DNA of 64,000 nucleotides, taken from the NCBI GenBank assembly GCA_015680685.1, contig MNCI01001310.1, forward strand, positions 191,281-255,280, given 5' to 3'. Positions 34,140-46,397 of this stretch are shown in pieces. The first letter of the stretch is position 1, and each line of letters starts with the position of its first letter. The translations under genes were made by a program, and so were the position numbers. The stretch is from Gnetum montanum. Taxonomy: Eukaryota > Streptophyta > Gnetopsida > Gnetales > Gnetaceae. The notes under the pieces are model-generated. The model saw only the letters and a program-made list of their open reading frames with translations. It did no database searches and was not told where the DNA came from.

Positions 34140-36259
34140 ATGTCTTCTTCTTCACATAAGAGCACTTTACCGCCTAGGTCTAACACAAGAGACAGTCGAC
34201 AGCATAACACACATAATCAAGATCTATCAATTCCTCAACAATTTCGTGTGGTAAATACTCATCACAATGAGTATGTACTTGACTTTACCTTTATTCTCCA
34301 TTAAGATGAACAACTGCGTTGGAGAGACTTGGAGGGTAACATAGTGTTGCCTCCAAATCGATCAGTCCCCAACATGCTCCTTCGTGCTATCTCACAAATA
34401 GGCATGTCATTTTTGTATGTAGAATATGTTGTATGCGATCATGACACAAGGGACTACCATCCCATAGAAAAGAAACGTCAAAGGGACTTGCAATACGAGA
34501 GATATCATACATCCTCGAAGGGTAAATGGCCCCATAACGCTCCGCATGTCTTGAGCGAAATTGAGGGTGGTGAACCTGGTTCATCAAGTTCCACAAAAAA
34601 CGATGTTCCTCCTCCTAATGATGATCAGGAGGTGGTGAATCAGAACCTCCACTCCACGGTTCATAACCCTGGTTCTGATACCCACGAACACGAAGTGTTC
34701 AAAGAAGGAACACAACCACACGATAAAGGCAGACGTTTTGAACATAATCATGATCGTGGTCGAGACCACAGAAGACAAGGTAGAAAAAACCATCATGGCA
34801 ATGGTTCTCCTTCTTCTTCACCTTCATTGTCACATTCATCCTCTCCTTCAATATCCGGCCACAGTCATAAGGAAACCAACCATGAGGATAAAGGTAAACA
34901 GAGTGAAAAACATCGATGAGACAATCAAGAATGAAGATGAGGGTACTCTAAGGAATTAAGGCATGGAAGAAGGGAGAGTAGGGAACCATGTAGACACCAT
35001 AGACGCTATGAACAAGATGACCACAAAGAACCCCTACTTGCAACTAGAAGCATGCTAGATATAATGGAGGCCATAAGAGTTCTCACAAGGCACCACAAGG
35101 ATAGTAGGATCAAGAGGTTAGACATGAACAACATCCCACAATTTGAAGGGGGATACAATGTGGATCCTCAAAATCATTTAGAAGCATTCCACGATGCATG
35201 TGCCTTGCAGAACATAGAAAAAAAATGGCAAAAACTAAAGTTGTTCCCAAGGATACTAGTGAAAGAAGCTGAAAGCTAGTACTGGTCCTTAGAACCGGAA
35301 TCCATTCGGAGGTGGAGTACAATGTTAGTATTGTTTAACGATAAGTACCAAACGTACTCCCAAATGTCTAACTTGAAAAACAAAATCCAAGGATGAAAAC
35401 AAGGAAATCATGAACCCTTGGATGCTACCATGGGCCACTATTACGCACTGTTACATCGTTGCCTTGGCCATGGTTATTCGTAGTGGGATCAACTATGCCA
35501 TCTCGTAGATGGACTTAAGCATGAAACAAGAAGAACCCTTGAGACGTATGCCCAAGGAAGGTTATCGGAGCTTAGGTCTCATCAAATCCATATATTGCTA
35601 GAGCAAGTAGCCAAAGAAGAAGGTGAGCTACGAAAGAGAGAAAGTGTGGAAGAATAAAACCAAGATCCTTCCCTTTGAAAAAGGGGAGTGAGATTCTATG
35701 AGGAGGAAGAAGAGTCACCACTTGAAGAGATGGTGAATAGGAAAACCTTACTGCTCCAAAAGTTAACAACCAAAGTATCGGCAAAGGTAGACCAAATGTG
35801 GGACTCCTTGGATAGTAGGTATGAAATTATTCTTAAAATTGTAGAGGAGTCTAGAGAGCGAGGTAGTGAGCATGACAAAAAGAAAAAGAAAGAAGTAGAC
35901 AATGCACGTAACAAGGGTAAGGGTAAAATGGCCATCACCGAAGAGGTTGTGGATTCAGATACGGACAATGAAGATGGATGTGAGATATGCCAATACAACC
36001 ATCCTAAGGGATGTTGCCCAGTAATCTCACATCTACAAGAGTTTGGGCTGTATGCACTCAACCCACGATTTAATAAATGGCAAGCACCCCAACGGTTACC
36101 TTATCCCCAAGGTAACCCAAGGTAGTTTCAACAATCTTCAACATATTATCCAAGTGGAACTCCACCACAACCCATTGAGCAATATCAACAGTGGAAATAC
36201 CCACAGTCATGGGGGATGCCACCACCAAGGCAGCCATATCCCTACCAGCAACTAGACCC
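34140..36259 (+). pseudogene. E2 gag
   Basis: Starts at the ATG at 34,140 (MSSSSHKSTLPP). A Ser/His/Lys-rich N-terminal part is open at 34,329-34,919. The Retrotrans_gag region begins near 35,052 (KRLDMNNIPQFEGGYNVDPQ, NHLEAFHDACALQNI) and is broken by stops near 35,279 and 35,395. A Glu-rich part at 35,688-36,125 carries a zinc knuckle with spacing CX2CX3HX4C (CEICQYNHPKGCC). It is homologous to the gag of E1, E3 and E4 but clearly diverged. Several frameshifts make it inactive. Confidence 0.75.
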
Positions 36260-36272
36260 ATATGGCTAGTAC

Positions 36273-37361
36273 GTGCAGCATCCAATCTCTCCATGTGACT
36301 CTGTTGGTCACGTTACACCACAACATCACTACCAAGCTCGTGAGTATTTTAGAACTCCTTCTCCTATGGGAGATAACCCACATAGATGCCATCCTTTGAA
36401 TCCATCCGCAACTCTCACACCAATAGCTCCATTACCACCCGCTGCAGCAATGCAAGGGGAACTCCCTACTCAACCGCAGCAACGCAATGCCACAAGGGCT
36501 ATAAAAACTCAACCTGCTATTGGTTTTGACAACTGTATGAAGGGAAGACCTTTCTTCAGAACCAACAGCCCAACCAAACCCTCAGAACCACAAGCGGTTG
36601 AACCTCTGAACATCTCTCTATCAAATAAGGCTTCAGAGCTCCCTTCAAACCGAACACCGAGGTCAACACATACAATTATGTTAACACATGTCGTTACTGA
36701 CTGGATTAAGGAGGGCCACCTTCCCAGGAAATTCTTTGATCCTGGAAGCCCTCTAATCTATCTCCAAGTCGCTGGGAATGAGCCATGTAAAGCTCTTCTA
36801 GGCTCAGGTTTCGGAGTCAACTTAATATCACAGGAGATGTATAAAGCCTAGAACCTGCCTTCGTTAAAGAAAAGTAATATTTGCCTAGAGCTGGCCCACT
36901 AGTCCATCACTGTTCCCTTGGGACTAGTGGAGGACATCGTTACCACTGTGTGTGGGTGGTCATACCCAACTGATTTCCTAGTGATACAAGTAAACAATGA
37001 TAAAGGGGACTTCCCAATAATCATGGGAAGGGCATGGCTAAGTACCATAAATGTGCACCTAGGAATTCATGATCTTTCCTTGGAAATATCTAAGGAAAAC
37101 ACTTTTGGAAAGATTGAGAAGAAGAAAGTTCCATGCATCGCATACAGTGACACAGGGTGTAATTGCGTGCAGAGATCATGGGTTATGCAAAGTTTAGCAT
37201 TGCTTGCATGCAACCGGTGTGCACAAGAAATGAACATACAAAAGTGCCTGTATGTAACAACCACACAACAAGAAGACACCCAGTGGTTGATAGCTAATCA
37301 AGAGAGCAACTCACCAACATGCATGGAATTAACTAAGGGAATAACCTGTGCCTACATCTGA
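36273..37361 (+). pseudogene. E2 proline-rich tail and retroviral-type aspartic protease
   Basis: The first frame (36,273-36,851) is Pro/Thr-rich, then reads as the start of a retropepsin: PLIYLQVAGNEPCKALLGSG followed by GVNLIS. In active retropepsins the triad is D-S/T-G; here the Asp is Gly, so it should be inactive. After a stop, the second frame (36,918-37,361) has the C-terminal flap side of this protease type: YPTDFLVIQVN, then FPIIMGRAWLSTI. Protease is the only pol-type piece seen in the E family in this window, and no reverse transcriptase follows. Confidence 0.7.
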
Positions 37362-39343
37362 AGTTTAAATGCACCTCCTGACTCAGTCATGGGGGAGATG
37401 ACCACCTCTACTAATCAATTGAGGCCCTTAGTTCCTTTTTAAGTTTTTGTTTTACACATTTTTTTTTTACAAATTTCTTTAACTTTTCTTGTTTTTTTTT
37501 TGCAACATTGTTCATACTTTTTCATTTCTTTTCTTTCCTTTGTGTGATTGTTTGTTTGTTTTTTGTTTGTGTTGTTAGGTTCATCACCTAATAAGTGCTC
37601 CTATTGGTAGTATGAACTATATTCTATTGATTGCTAATGTTTGGTTTTTACCTTTGAGTTATAATGTTGATACTAAGGTATGGTTCTTTTGATATAACAG
37701 GCAATCAGTCCACGTCATCCATGCATTTATAAATTTCTATGATCTCTCTTGGCTTGGAAATGTACAATTTCCTTCTTTAATTCATAAAACTACCAACGAA
37801 TTAGTGACTGGGCATTTCTCAAACTGAGGAAGGACTCAAGGATTAAAAAGGGTGTGACTTCAAGGGGATTTGATGCATTTGTGCTGGCCATTCTCTTGGG
37901 TGCTTGGATGTTTTCTTCTTGAGTTTTCTTTACCATTCCGACATTGCTCCATTGTCAGGAAGTTGAGCTAATAAAAATAATAAGTCTTTGCATGGTGTGG
38001 TTCTCATGCAAAAATATAAAATAAAATAAAATAAAAACAAAACAAAAAAAAAACACACAATGAGAATTCAAGGCATACCCCTTAGACAAAATAATCATAT
38101 GGGTTACAAGAAATGGTTATGGAACTAAACAAACATGTTCCCTCTAACTAAGGCCCTCTCTCACTTCCTACTTTTCCTTTTCTTGTTTCCTCAGAATGGT
38201 GGTGACTCTTTGGCAAAAGCATTCTTGCTACTTCAAGTGGATGGATTAGCCAAGTGTATTAATGCGAAGTCACTAAATGTGGACTGTTTAAAGTTGCATT
38301 TGGAATGAGATATACTAAGTCACATTAACCATAAATACACAAGGAGTTGTGCATCACCTTGTTCTTGGCACTCCATTCCATTCCCTTCTCCTCATCATTC
38401 TTTCTCCATTTTTCTCCTCATTGGTGGTTGTATCAGTAGTCTATATTTTGGTTGATGTATTGTGTTCTTGTTGGTAAAATCTTGTGGTTAAGACTTTAAC
38501 TCTTACTTTCAAATGACATTTCCAGAGCCTACGGAATCTTTGAATGTGGGATTGTTAGGGCATTAAGGGCATGAGACTGCTTTGGGGAGAACCCACTAGC
38601 ATTCCTAATTGGTGCATCCGTTAATTTCTTTCCCTTAAACATTGTTGCAATCAACATTTATTTTGTTTATTACCCCCTACAACATCCATTTTATCGGCAT
38701 TGTCATTGTTTCTTTTTCTCCATCTTTCTTATTCCTTATATTTTTCCGTTTTATCGCTACCGGAGGATCACTCTTAGTCATGGGGGTCCTGGTCCAATTT
38801 TTTTAATTTTCTCCTAACCCCTACACCTTGGGTAGTCACCAAGTGTTATATCTCTAGACTCCGTATTAGCCATATCACAACTTAGCCAATGGACAGTACA
38901 TCGAGGCAAGGTATCAATTGCATGGTGATTTATTTATCCTTGCTAATATGAGACTATGTTGTGTGTGCAGATGGCAATCAGACAGCAATGGACTGGATTT
39001 GGAGGAAACACTTAGGATGGACTGGTGCTAGAATAGTTGTGAAAGGAGCAAGACTGATGGCGCAGTTATGATGGACAACGGAAGGTGCAATTTTGGCATT
39101 GGTAGCAACACATCTTTTTTTTTCTTTCTCTCTTCTTTCTCAGCTACCAAATAAGGCTGGATGTCAAATGTGTATAGTGTTCATTCTGGTAGTCATGAAC
39201 ACTAATATTGTCATGTATTATAATGATTGATCCATTCATGTGTCACCCCATTCACCATTAGTGTCATTCAAGTCAATAATCCCATACCTTCCCAATATTT
39301 TGTAAGGAACTTGAGCACGAGTTTTCATTCAGTCATGGGGATA
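37362..39343. other. E2 non-coding interior
   Basis: About 2 kb of T-rich and simple-sequence DNA with no coherent frame. Three AGTCATGGGG motifs lie at about 37,384, 38,777 and 39,332. The last is the polypurine tract abutting the 3' LTR. Confidence 0.6.
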
Positions 39344-40124
39344 TGATGAGCCATGATATCGCTTACACGATAAAGCGTCCTGCCTCATTATCTATAAATA
39401 AGAGGTGGCTTCCCTTGTTCAAGATAGTAAGACTTAGACCCTTAGCTAAACTCTTGCAGTTTTACCATTCCAGAGTTTGAATAATTCCTGTGTGCCCATA
39501 GTAGGAGTCATAGAGTGAACGAATCTTTATTCAAGCAATTTGTACCTGAGCACACATTAGTGTACGGAAATAAAGATGAACTTTATGATAAATCTTGCAG
39601 CATATAGATTAAGCTAAATAGTAATTAATTATTGTTGAATGTTTAAATGCTTTCCTAGTTAATTAATCCCTCTCTTAACCCTTGACTTTCGTAGTTAAGT
39701 ACACTCAGTACGACTGCTTCAAGCATGTGTGTAGCACTTGGTAATTTAGTAACAACTAGCATTTGGTAATCCCACCAATGTTGCACTGGTTTAGTATGTG
39801 TGCGGCGAGTGGGAACGGATACTGGTGTTAGGAACAATTAGAAATTAGTTAGTGAATAGTTAATGTAAGTTAGTCACTTAGTTCTCTTTACCTTCCCCTA
39901 TTAGCATAAGACATTAAAAAGATAAAATTTATAAAAATCATATACCTCAAGCTTACTTAACCATACAATCGTGATAATACAAGTAAGTTTGGGAAGACAA
40001 TGATTGATTAACCTTGAGTGTTCCATTAAGGCACGTAAGCACTTAGTCCTTGGATTTCAACCGGATTGTGTGTGAAACACTCGTATTCGTATGGTTGAGT
40101 GTAGGGGTACCTCATCACTCATCA
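39344..40124 (+). repeat. E2 3' LTR (781 bp), complete
   Basis: Preceded by a purine tract CATGGGGATA and followed by the GTTAT target duplication. Its cassette (39,353-39,380) has lost palindromy relative to the 5' LTR, having GATAAAGCG where the other has GATATCGCG. Confidence 0.9.
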
Positions 40125-40129
40125 GTTAT

Positions 40130-40614
40130 GGACATTCATAAGAGCTTTTGGATGAAATAAGAGGATTTTAGAAAGCTTGGAAAATAGCTGAGAAGAGGTA
40201 AGGCAAGAAAGGATGAAGCATTGGTGAACATTAAATCTAGAACAAAGTGGAAAAAAAGTAGAAAAGAGTGGAAAGTTTAGGATAAATTTAGTAAGGAGGT
40301 GGAAAGGATTACTATGAAAAATTAGAAAGAATGTGTAAAGCATCAGAGATAAATGTCTTTAGCATCAAGAACACCATAAGAAAGGAGAGGCTATACATAG
40401 TAAGATATGAAGACTTTATACTTTATCCATGATCTCTTAGAGTTGTTGCATCCCTCATGCTTGGAGCCACAAACAAGGTTATCCTCTAGGCATGATCCCT
40501 ATGAGGGAATACATAAATCCATAGGGTATGACTTTGAGGATTTAGCAAACTCAGCATGGGCTTCTAGTTCTTTTGTTGCATCTTAAGAGTATCTTATTTT
40601 CCTACTTACTTTGC
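40130..40614. other. unassigned, between E2 and E4
   Basis: AG-rich sequence without a supported frame. Confidence 0.4.
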
Positions 40615-41503
40615 TGATGAGTGGCTAGGTACCCCTATGCCCAACCATGCAAATCACGGGCGTTCACATGCAACTCGATCAAATTCTATAGACTGTAAGC
40701 ACTTAACATACACCAGACCCTTAACAAGAAAAACCCTTTTTTAGAATGGTCGCTGTCTTCTCAACCTCACTTGTGAGTATCTAGTGGCGATGGTTAAGTG
40801 AGATTGAGGCAACTGATTTTTATGGCTTTTTACTTTATCTTTTGGCATCTAATTAAGGTATGGAAAATAAGGAATGAAATATTATCTAATATATAATTAT
40901 CCTAATCTATATCTTAACTATTCCTAGCATAATTATTTGATCCCATCTTCCAGGCACGTCTTGAGCATCCCCTAACCACTACTAGGTTACCAGATGTTGA
41001 TTGTCACTAGGTTACCAAGTGTTGGGTTTACGTTCGAGATGGTCGTACTTATGGTTTCTATAAACTATGAATGAGCGATAGTGATTAAATGAATAATAAG
41101 AGAAAATTAAGTAATTATCAAAGCATATAAATATTAAGCTAGAAATGCATAGAAATGGCTAAGTCCAAATGCTGCAAGGAATGCTTGAAAGCTCGTCTTT
41201 ATTACCGTTCACGCCAATGGGCTTAGATACATCAACGCTCGAATAAAGAGCCGGACACGTTCTTACACCTACTGTAGGCACTTGGAAAATATTCTAACTC
41301 TCATGGGAACAAACTGCAAGAGCTTCCCCTCAATTGACAAAAAGGTACCTAAGAGTGGTGGGAGGCCACTTATTTATAGGCCAAAATAGGTGTCGCATAA
41401 ATGGGGCCACGTCGACGCATGGAAGGATGTGTTGACAGGGCCGTGTATACGAGGTCCTGTATACGCAGCCTAGTAGACGCATCAACCATTAAACACTTCA
41501 TCA
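40615..41503 (-). repeat. E4 left LTR, subfamily B (889 bp)
   Basis: Opens TGATGAGTGGCTAGG and closes CACTTCATCA, then a purine tract (minus GTCGTGGGGGTA). TATA-like CTATAAATAAG lies near 41,380-41,369 (minus), with a GTCGAC/GTATAC cassette at 41,390-41,482. Confidence 0.88.
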
Positions 41504-41849
41504 TACCCCCACGACTGAGTAAAAACTCATCCTCAAGTTCCTCCTACAATTTGGAAGGTATGGACGTTTATTTACAACACACATGATTTGACACACATAC
41601 ACACATACATACATGACGCACCAAGTGCCCGAGCATACAAAGAAAGGAAAATTACAAAAATGGCGGTGTTCAGAGACAAAATTGAACACCCTGCTATCCT
41701 CAGTCTCTCCGTTGTATAGAAGGATGGAAAACTTGCCTCAGTCCCTGGCGGTGGTGGTTTCAACGACCGTTCACTAGCCTTTGGCCCATGCGGTGGTGGT
41801 GGCGTGAATGATGCCTACCCCACTATAGCTGCAACTTCTGGAGATAATT

Positions 41850-44595
41850 AGAAAGCCTCCAAGAGGGCTCTCATTTTTTTCTCTTTGCTTTTAGGATCAT
41901 TCACTGTCCAGGCGGCTTCACCAGTGTGTGCTGGAAGTGGAACCTCCCAAGGGCATGGTAGTGCAGGAAGGAGCTCTTTCAAATTGACGAACCAGGCTAT
42001 GAACTATTTTTGTTCAATGTCGAATGCTTGGATTGATGTCTATAGTTACTGGTAGTCATTCATCCGATGGGCCAAGTTCTCTGCAACTACACATTGTCCT
42101 TCAAAACTTGTGTGAAGAACCTCGAGTTCCACGTTTGCTATTTCCAATTTTTGCTTTGTCGCTTTATGCGCTTGGAACTCACCCTTGTATAAAGAGTACG
42201 AGGTGGCCACTTGTTTCTCGAAGTCAGATTGTGGTCTCCTGGCTATGAGCATGGCTAGGTTTGCATAACGAAGGTTGGCGAGCTCCATGTATTCTATCAT
42301 TTCTTCAATCTGCAACTCCTTGAGGTGGATTTCAACTTGATTGTAGGCATTGAACCCATCAAAGATAGGTTGCCATACCTTGCCTCCTTCTTGGAGCTAC
42401 TGGAGCACTTGGTTCAACTTGGCCTTTACGACTTGAATCTACTTCTCATTTACTTCCTTTTGTAGTCCCACTTGGTTCCTGTAATGATTCTTGACTTTTT
42501 CAAATTTTAGGGCCTCGTTCTTCCAAGCAGCGACTTCGATGGCAGATTTTTGTTGCAAGGTTCAAACCTCCTCCATGGACAGATTTCAATTCTTAGTGAC
42601 CAACCTTCTTACATCAACACTCACCCTAGCTAGCTCTTCCTGTTGTTGGTGAATAAAACTTTTCATGTGCTTTTTTTCAGCACCAACATTACGCAGGCGA
42701 TCGAACTTCGTGGTCAACCTGACGTTCTCCTGGTGAAACTCTGCCAAGTCCTTGTCTAAATAATATATCTGAGCATTTTTCAAGGCCTTATCAAAGATTG
42801 CCAACTCTTGCTCATCCTCAACTATTTGAATTTTAACCTAAAGCTATTGAAAAGCTTCATCTCTAGTGAGATCACAGTTGAGGAGAGCTGGATTGGCAAG
42901 TTGGGTTTTTAACTGGGCAACTTTCATTGCCAAGCATTGATAAGTGGCTTGAGCAACTTCAAGTTGCCGTTTCAAAATGAGGCTCTTACCCCTTGCCGAT
43001 AGTAGCTTTGACTAGGTTGCAGTTATGTTATCTAGCAGGTCAAAGACATCCAGAAGTGGTTGCTTGGTTCCCACCAGTCGGTCCAACAGTTCTTCATGTT
43101 GTGTTGCATCAATCTTGCTACGTGAAGTTTTGGTAGATGCATGTATATCTTGAAGCCCATGTACATCTCGTACAGGCACCACTGGTGTGTTCAGAACCAT
43201 AGCAATTGTATCAGTAACCACTTCGATTGCAATCTCCTGTTCCTAGTGCTGCATCACTAGGACTGTCGCCCCTTCACCATCCTCCAAGTATACCAAGAAG
43301 GTAGCAGCATTTCCTAAAATTTTAGGAAATAGTTGTTGGGTTAATACTGTTACGTCTCAGATGCTAGGATCTATTCTTGCTAGCACTTATGTCCGAGCGG
43401 CGGAGAACATCAGCCTTACTCTTTCTAACAAACTGATTGATCGAGCCACTTGCTCGAGGTGGCTCATTGTAGGATGATAAATCGAAGGGTCTTCCCCTCC
43501 ACCAGTCTTGCCAAATTGCTCTTGCTGGCTCAAGAGTGATTGTTGGATTTCACGGATGTGTTCTACGATAGTTTGCGAACCTGACCTTATTATTTGTGTA
43601 GGTGGTGAAGGTGGTTGCTACTCTTTCTCTATTTGCATAAAGGCAGGAGTCCTATCTTTCATCATTTCACACCATGAGGCAATTGGGGCATGTCAGAGTG
43701 TATCATTGGTGTATAGTACTATCCCTGCCTGTTTGCACAATTTTTTGATTAGGCAGGGGAAGGGGAGAGCTCGCCTTCCACGTTCGCTTTCGACGAACGT
43801 CTTTTCAATTTCCAAGAATATCAGCTATGGAAGGCTCATTGGAAATTTTTCACTCTAGGTGGCATAGGAAAGAGCAGAGAAGGCCATGATTTTATTGGAT
43901 CTTACCATTGGGTGTAGATGGTAAGATGCAATCTTTGAGTATACCCTCTCTGCAGTGGTTAAGGTGCCGAACTCCTTGCGATCTACCCCATAGCACCACT
44001 GAATCCACTCCCCTTTTACCTTAGGGTCTGCTTGTTTTGGGATCTCCACCACATCTACTCTGGTCTTTGGCAACCCCAGAGCTTGCGATATTGCCTCTAT
44101 AGAGTAAGAGAGATAAATGTCCTTAATCCTTACTCTAGACCCTGGTTGCCGATTTGTCCAGAAGAAATAGGTTTCTCCTAGGTACCATTCACCACTGGTT
44201 GTGATGATTAGCCACATAGGAGAACTTTGCAATTGAAGTCTCACATCTTCTGGTGCATTTTCAAGAAATGGTCTAAATTTTAGCTCTTGTAGGACCATCC
44301 GTTGCACTTCTCAAGGCTTCATAGCATCAAGACAAGCTTGGGTCAGGGTGACCTCAAGCCTTGGTGCTATCCCTAGAGTTTCATCTCCCTACGATTGCTT
44401 GCTGGGCAACTCCTCTTCAGGAATCTGATGGACAGATTCCACATTAGGTCCTTCATGGAGGGGGCCAGTTGCATGAGAGCCCTCCGTGTGCTCTAGTTGT
44501 TGCATGCCTCGTCCCCTTCCCGTTCGTGGACGCTTGTCCCTTGGTTGTGATGGTCTTTCATCCCTTGGATGCCTCAGTTTGGGTTCCATTTGCAA
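41850..44595 (-). pseudogene. E4 ORF2
   Basis: Minus-strand frame starting near 44,595 with an Arg/Pro/Glu-rich head (HPRDERPSQPRDKRPRTGRG). Then a 150-codon open block (44,307-43,855) carries SGEWYLGETYFFW, YSIEAISQALGLP, YGVDRKEFGTLTTAERVY and KIASYHLHPM. Next come coiled-coil-like blocks at 43,221-43,012, 42,804-42,586 and 42,315-42,046 (IEYMELANLRYANLAML). The same order occurs in E3. Stops and shifts separate the blocks. The globular part recalls the extra 'putative plant transposon protein' ORF of Athila-type elements; that is a resemblance, not a tested hit. Confidence 0.65.
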
Positions 44596-44829
44596 TCAAA
44601 CATAACCACCCATTAGACTATGCATAGTAGCTGAAAATGGTCCTTATACACCTTCTCAGTTCAACTATGTTATGTTGTTGGCATGGGCAGTAAATCCCCT
44701 GGATTGTTAATTCATGGGTTAGAGCCGAAAACAACAAGGGATGAGTTGGAGTTTAAACCTATTATTTTTGTTTCGTCCCTTAGAGGTGTGAAGTCTTAAT
44801 TAATTAATTAATTAATCACACATAGGCTT

Positions 44830-44842
44830 TACCCCCCCACGA
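44830..44842 (-). promoter_or_regulatory. E4 internal polypurine-tract-like motif
   Basis: The minus strand reads TAGTCGTGGGGGGG between the internal TATA-like box and ORF2. It is the same motif as the tract abutting the 3' LTR at 41,504. Confidence 0.5.
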
Positions 44843-44998
44843 CTAAGAGCATACCTCCGGTTGCTTAAAAGGGCAAGGATAGGCTGGTGCAGATGCACGA
44901 TGGAATGTAGGTGCTTGAGAAGAAGTTGGGCAAAAAAAATTTGCAAAATCTCCCCCCAATTTGTTTGCAAAATGATGAAATTTGAAAGCACAACAGGT

Positions 44999-45092
44999 GT
45001 ATATATAGGGGTTGGGTGCTGTGTCGATGGGGCCGCATATACGCAGCTGTGTATACGTAGGGGGCTACATATACGGGGCCCCATATATGCAG
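44999..45092 (-). promoter_or_regulatory. E4 internal promoter-like unit: palindrome cassette plus TATA box
   Basis: In the minus sense the cassette (45,092-45,021) has CGTATATG, GGGGCCCC and CGTATAC blocks and is followed at 45,007-44,999 by CCTATATATACACC, about 410 nt before ORF2. The layout copies the cassette-plus-TATA arrangement of the LTRs. Confidence 0.5.
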
Positions 45093-45109
45093 GTGGTCAC
45101 TCCCATTGA

Positions 45110-46397
45110 CCAGCCCATAAAAAGCCCAAAAAAATGAATTTAAAACACCAAATTAGGGCGGTTGAAGAGCGTGAGAGGCCTGGAACATGGCTGAGGACAA
45201 GAGGAAGGAAAGTTGAGCTAGAAAAAGAGTCAAAGGTAGGAAAACGTGATGAGAAAGAACTTTGCAAAGAGGAAATTGAGCGATGGGACCTTGAAAACAA
45301 TCAACCACGAAATCAAAAGGATGGGAGACTAACAAGCGGGACCAAGAATATGCAAGTGGGTCCTCCCCATAGCAGGCAATAACCTTAGTAGCCCCTACAT
45401 ATCCTCAACATCGGGGTCCATGGGCACTAGAAGGTTAAATGTAAGCTATGCCGATGCAACAAAACACATACATGTTAATACCACTGTGATGAGATATGAA
45501 TTCAATGCTACACAAGACACGAGTCACAAATACATGAACAGCAAGATGGGATGAATCGAAGAAGGGATTGCAGAGATTGGGACATGAGGTAACTGACTTA
45601 GGGCACAATGAATTCTTAGTGTAAGACATAATTAATGTGTCATTAACCTGTCACTCAAAAATCAGGACCAAGTCTATTCCTCTGATCAGTGACATCACAT
45701 TATTTTTTCCCAATGATAGACAACAATAAGAGCACCATGACAGCAAGGTGTACGATCACTTGGCGTTTTGTTCAAGGGAGGAGTGATTCAGAATTTCTTT
45801 GCGGCACTTTGATCTTGATCTTTTTTTTGAATGTTTAATCTAGAGAAGCCACCTACCTTCAAGCATGGGTGCATGTATTTCTAATGGGACCCCCTAGAAT
45901 AGCGTTAGGTTCTTTATTGGGTGCCTTTAATACTATTACTCCCATTTTTCATTAGATCTACAAGGATCTTAGTACAACCAAGTTGCATGATAGCATCCAC
46001 AAATGTCATAAAAAAGAATCCACAAGTTCCCTTGATGTCACACCCTGGCCATTCCCTCTTAGTCCATCATTTTTCACTCTGGGCATAATGAGCACAAAAT
46101 TACTTTAATTTTTAGTGATGTCAAGAATATCATTGTACCTAGAGTAGAACCTCTTATTAATAGAATGGTTGGGTGGATGTGATGGGCTCGCTATTCAAAT
46201 AATTAATCACTTGAGATTTGATAGCATAGAATAACACCTCAACCAATGAGTCACATGAGTGTTTTATTCATAGATGAGATTACTCATAAAAAGATAAAAA
46301 GAAAAAAAGATAAAACAATAAATTAAAAGGTGAAAAAATGGAAAACAAAAGGTTGAAAAATTAAAGAAACAGAAAAATATTTATTATTTCTGTGTTA
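45110..46397. other. E4 spacer between gag and ORF2
   Basis: Non-coding, homologous to the E1 and E3 spacers. Frames at 45,134-45,382 are Glu/Lys-rich by composition only. Confidence 0.55.

Larger units (their letters stand above)
33526..40124 (+). mobile_element. E2: LTR retrotransposon with gag and protease, plus strand
   Basis: A 6,599-bp element. The 3' LTR is 39,344-40,124 (TGATGAGCC...CACTCATCA, 781 bp); the 5' LTR starts at 33,526 but breaks off at 34,100. Target duplication GTTAT is intact at 33,521-33,525 and 40,125-40,129. The interior holds gag and a protease-like part. From 37,362 to 39,343 there is no reverse transcriptase, integrase or ORF2. The 5' LTR lacks its last 220 bp or so and no primer-binding site follows; the break is exactly at the only undetermined base in the window. 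It is non-autonomous. Confidence 0.88.
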
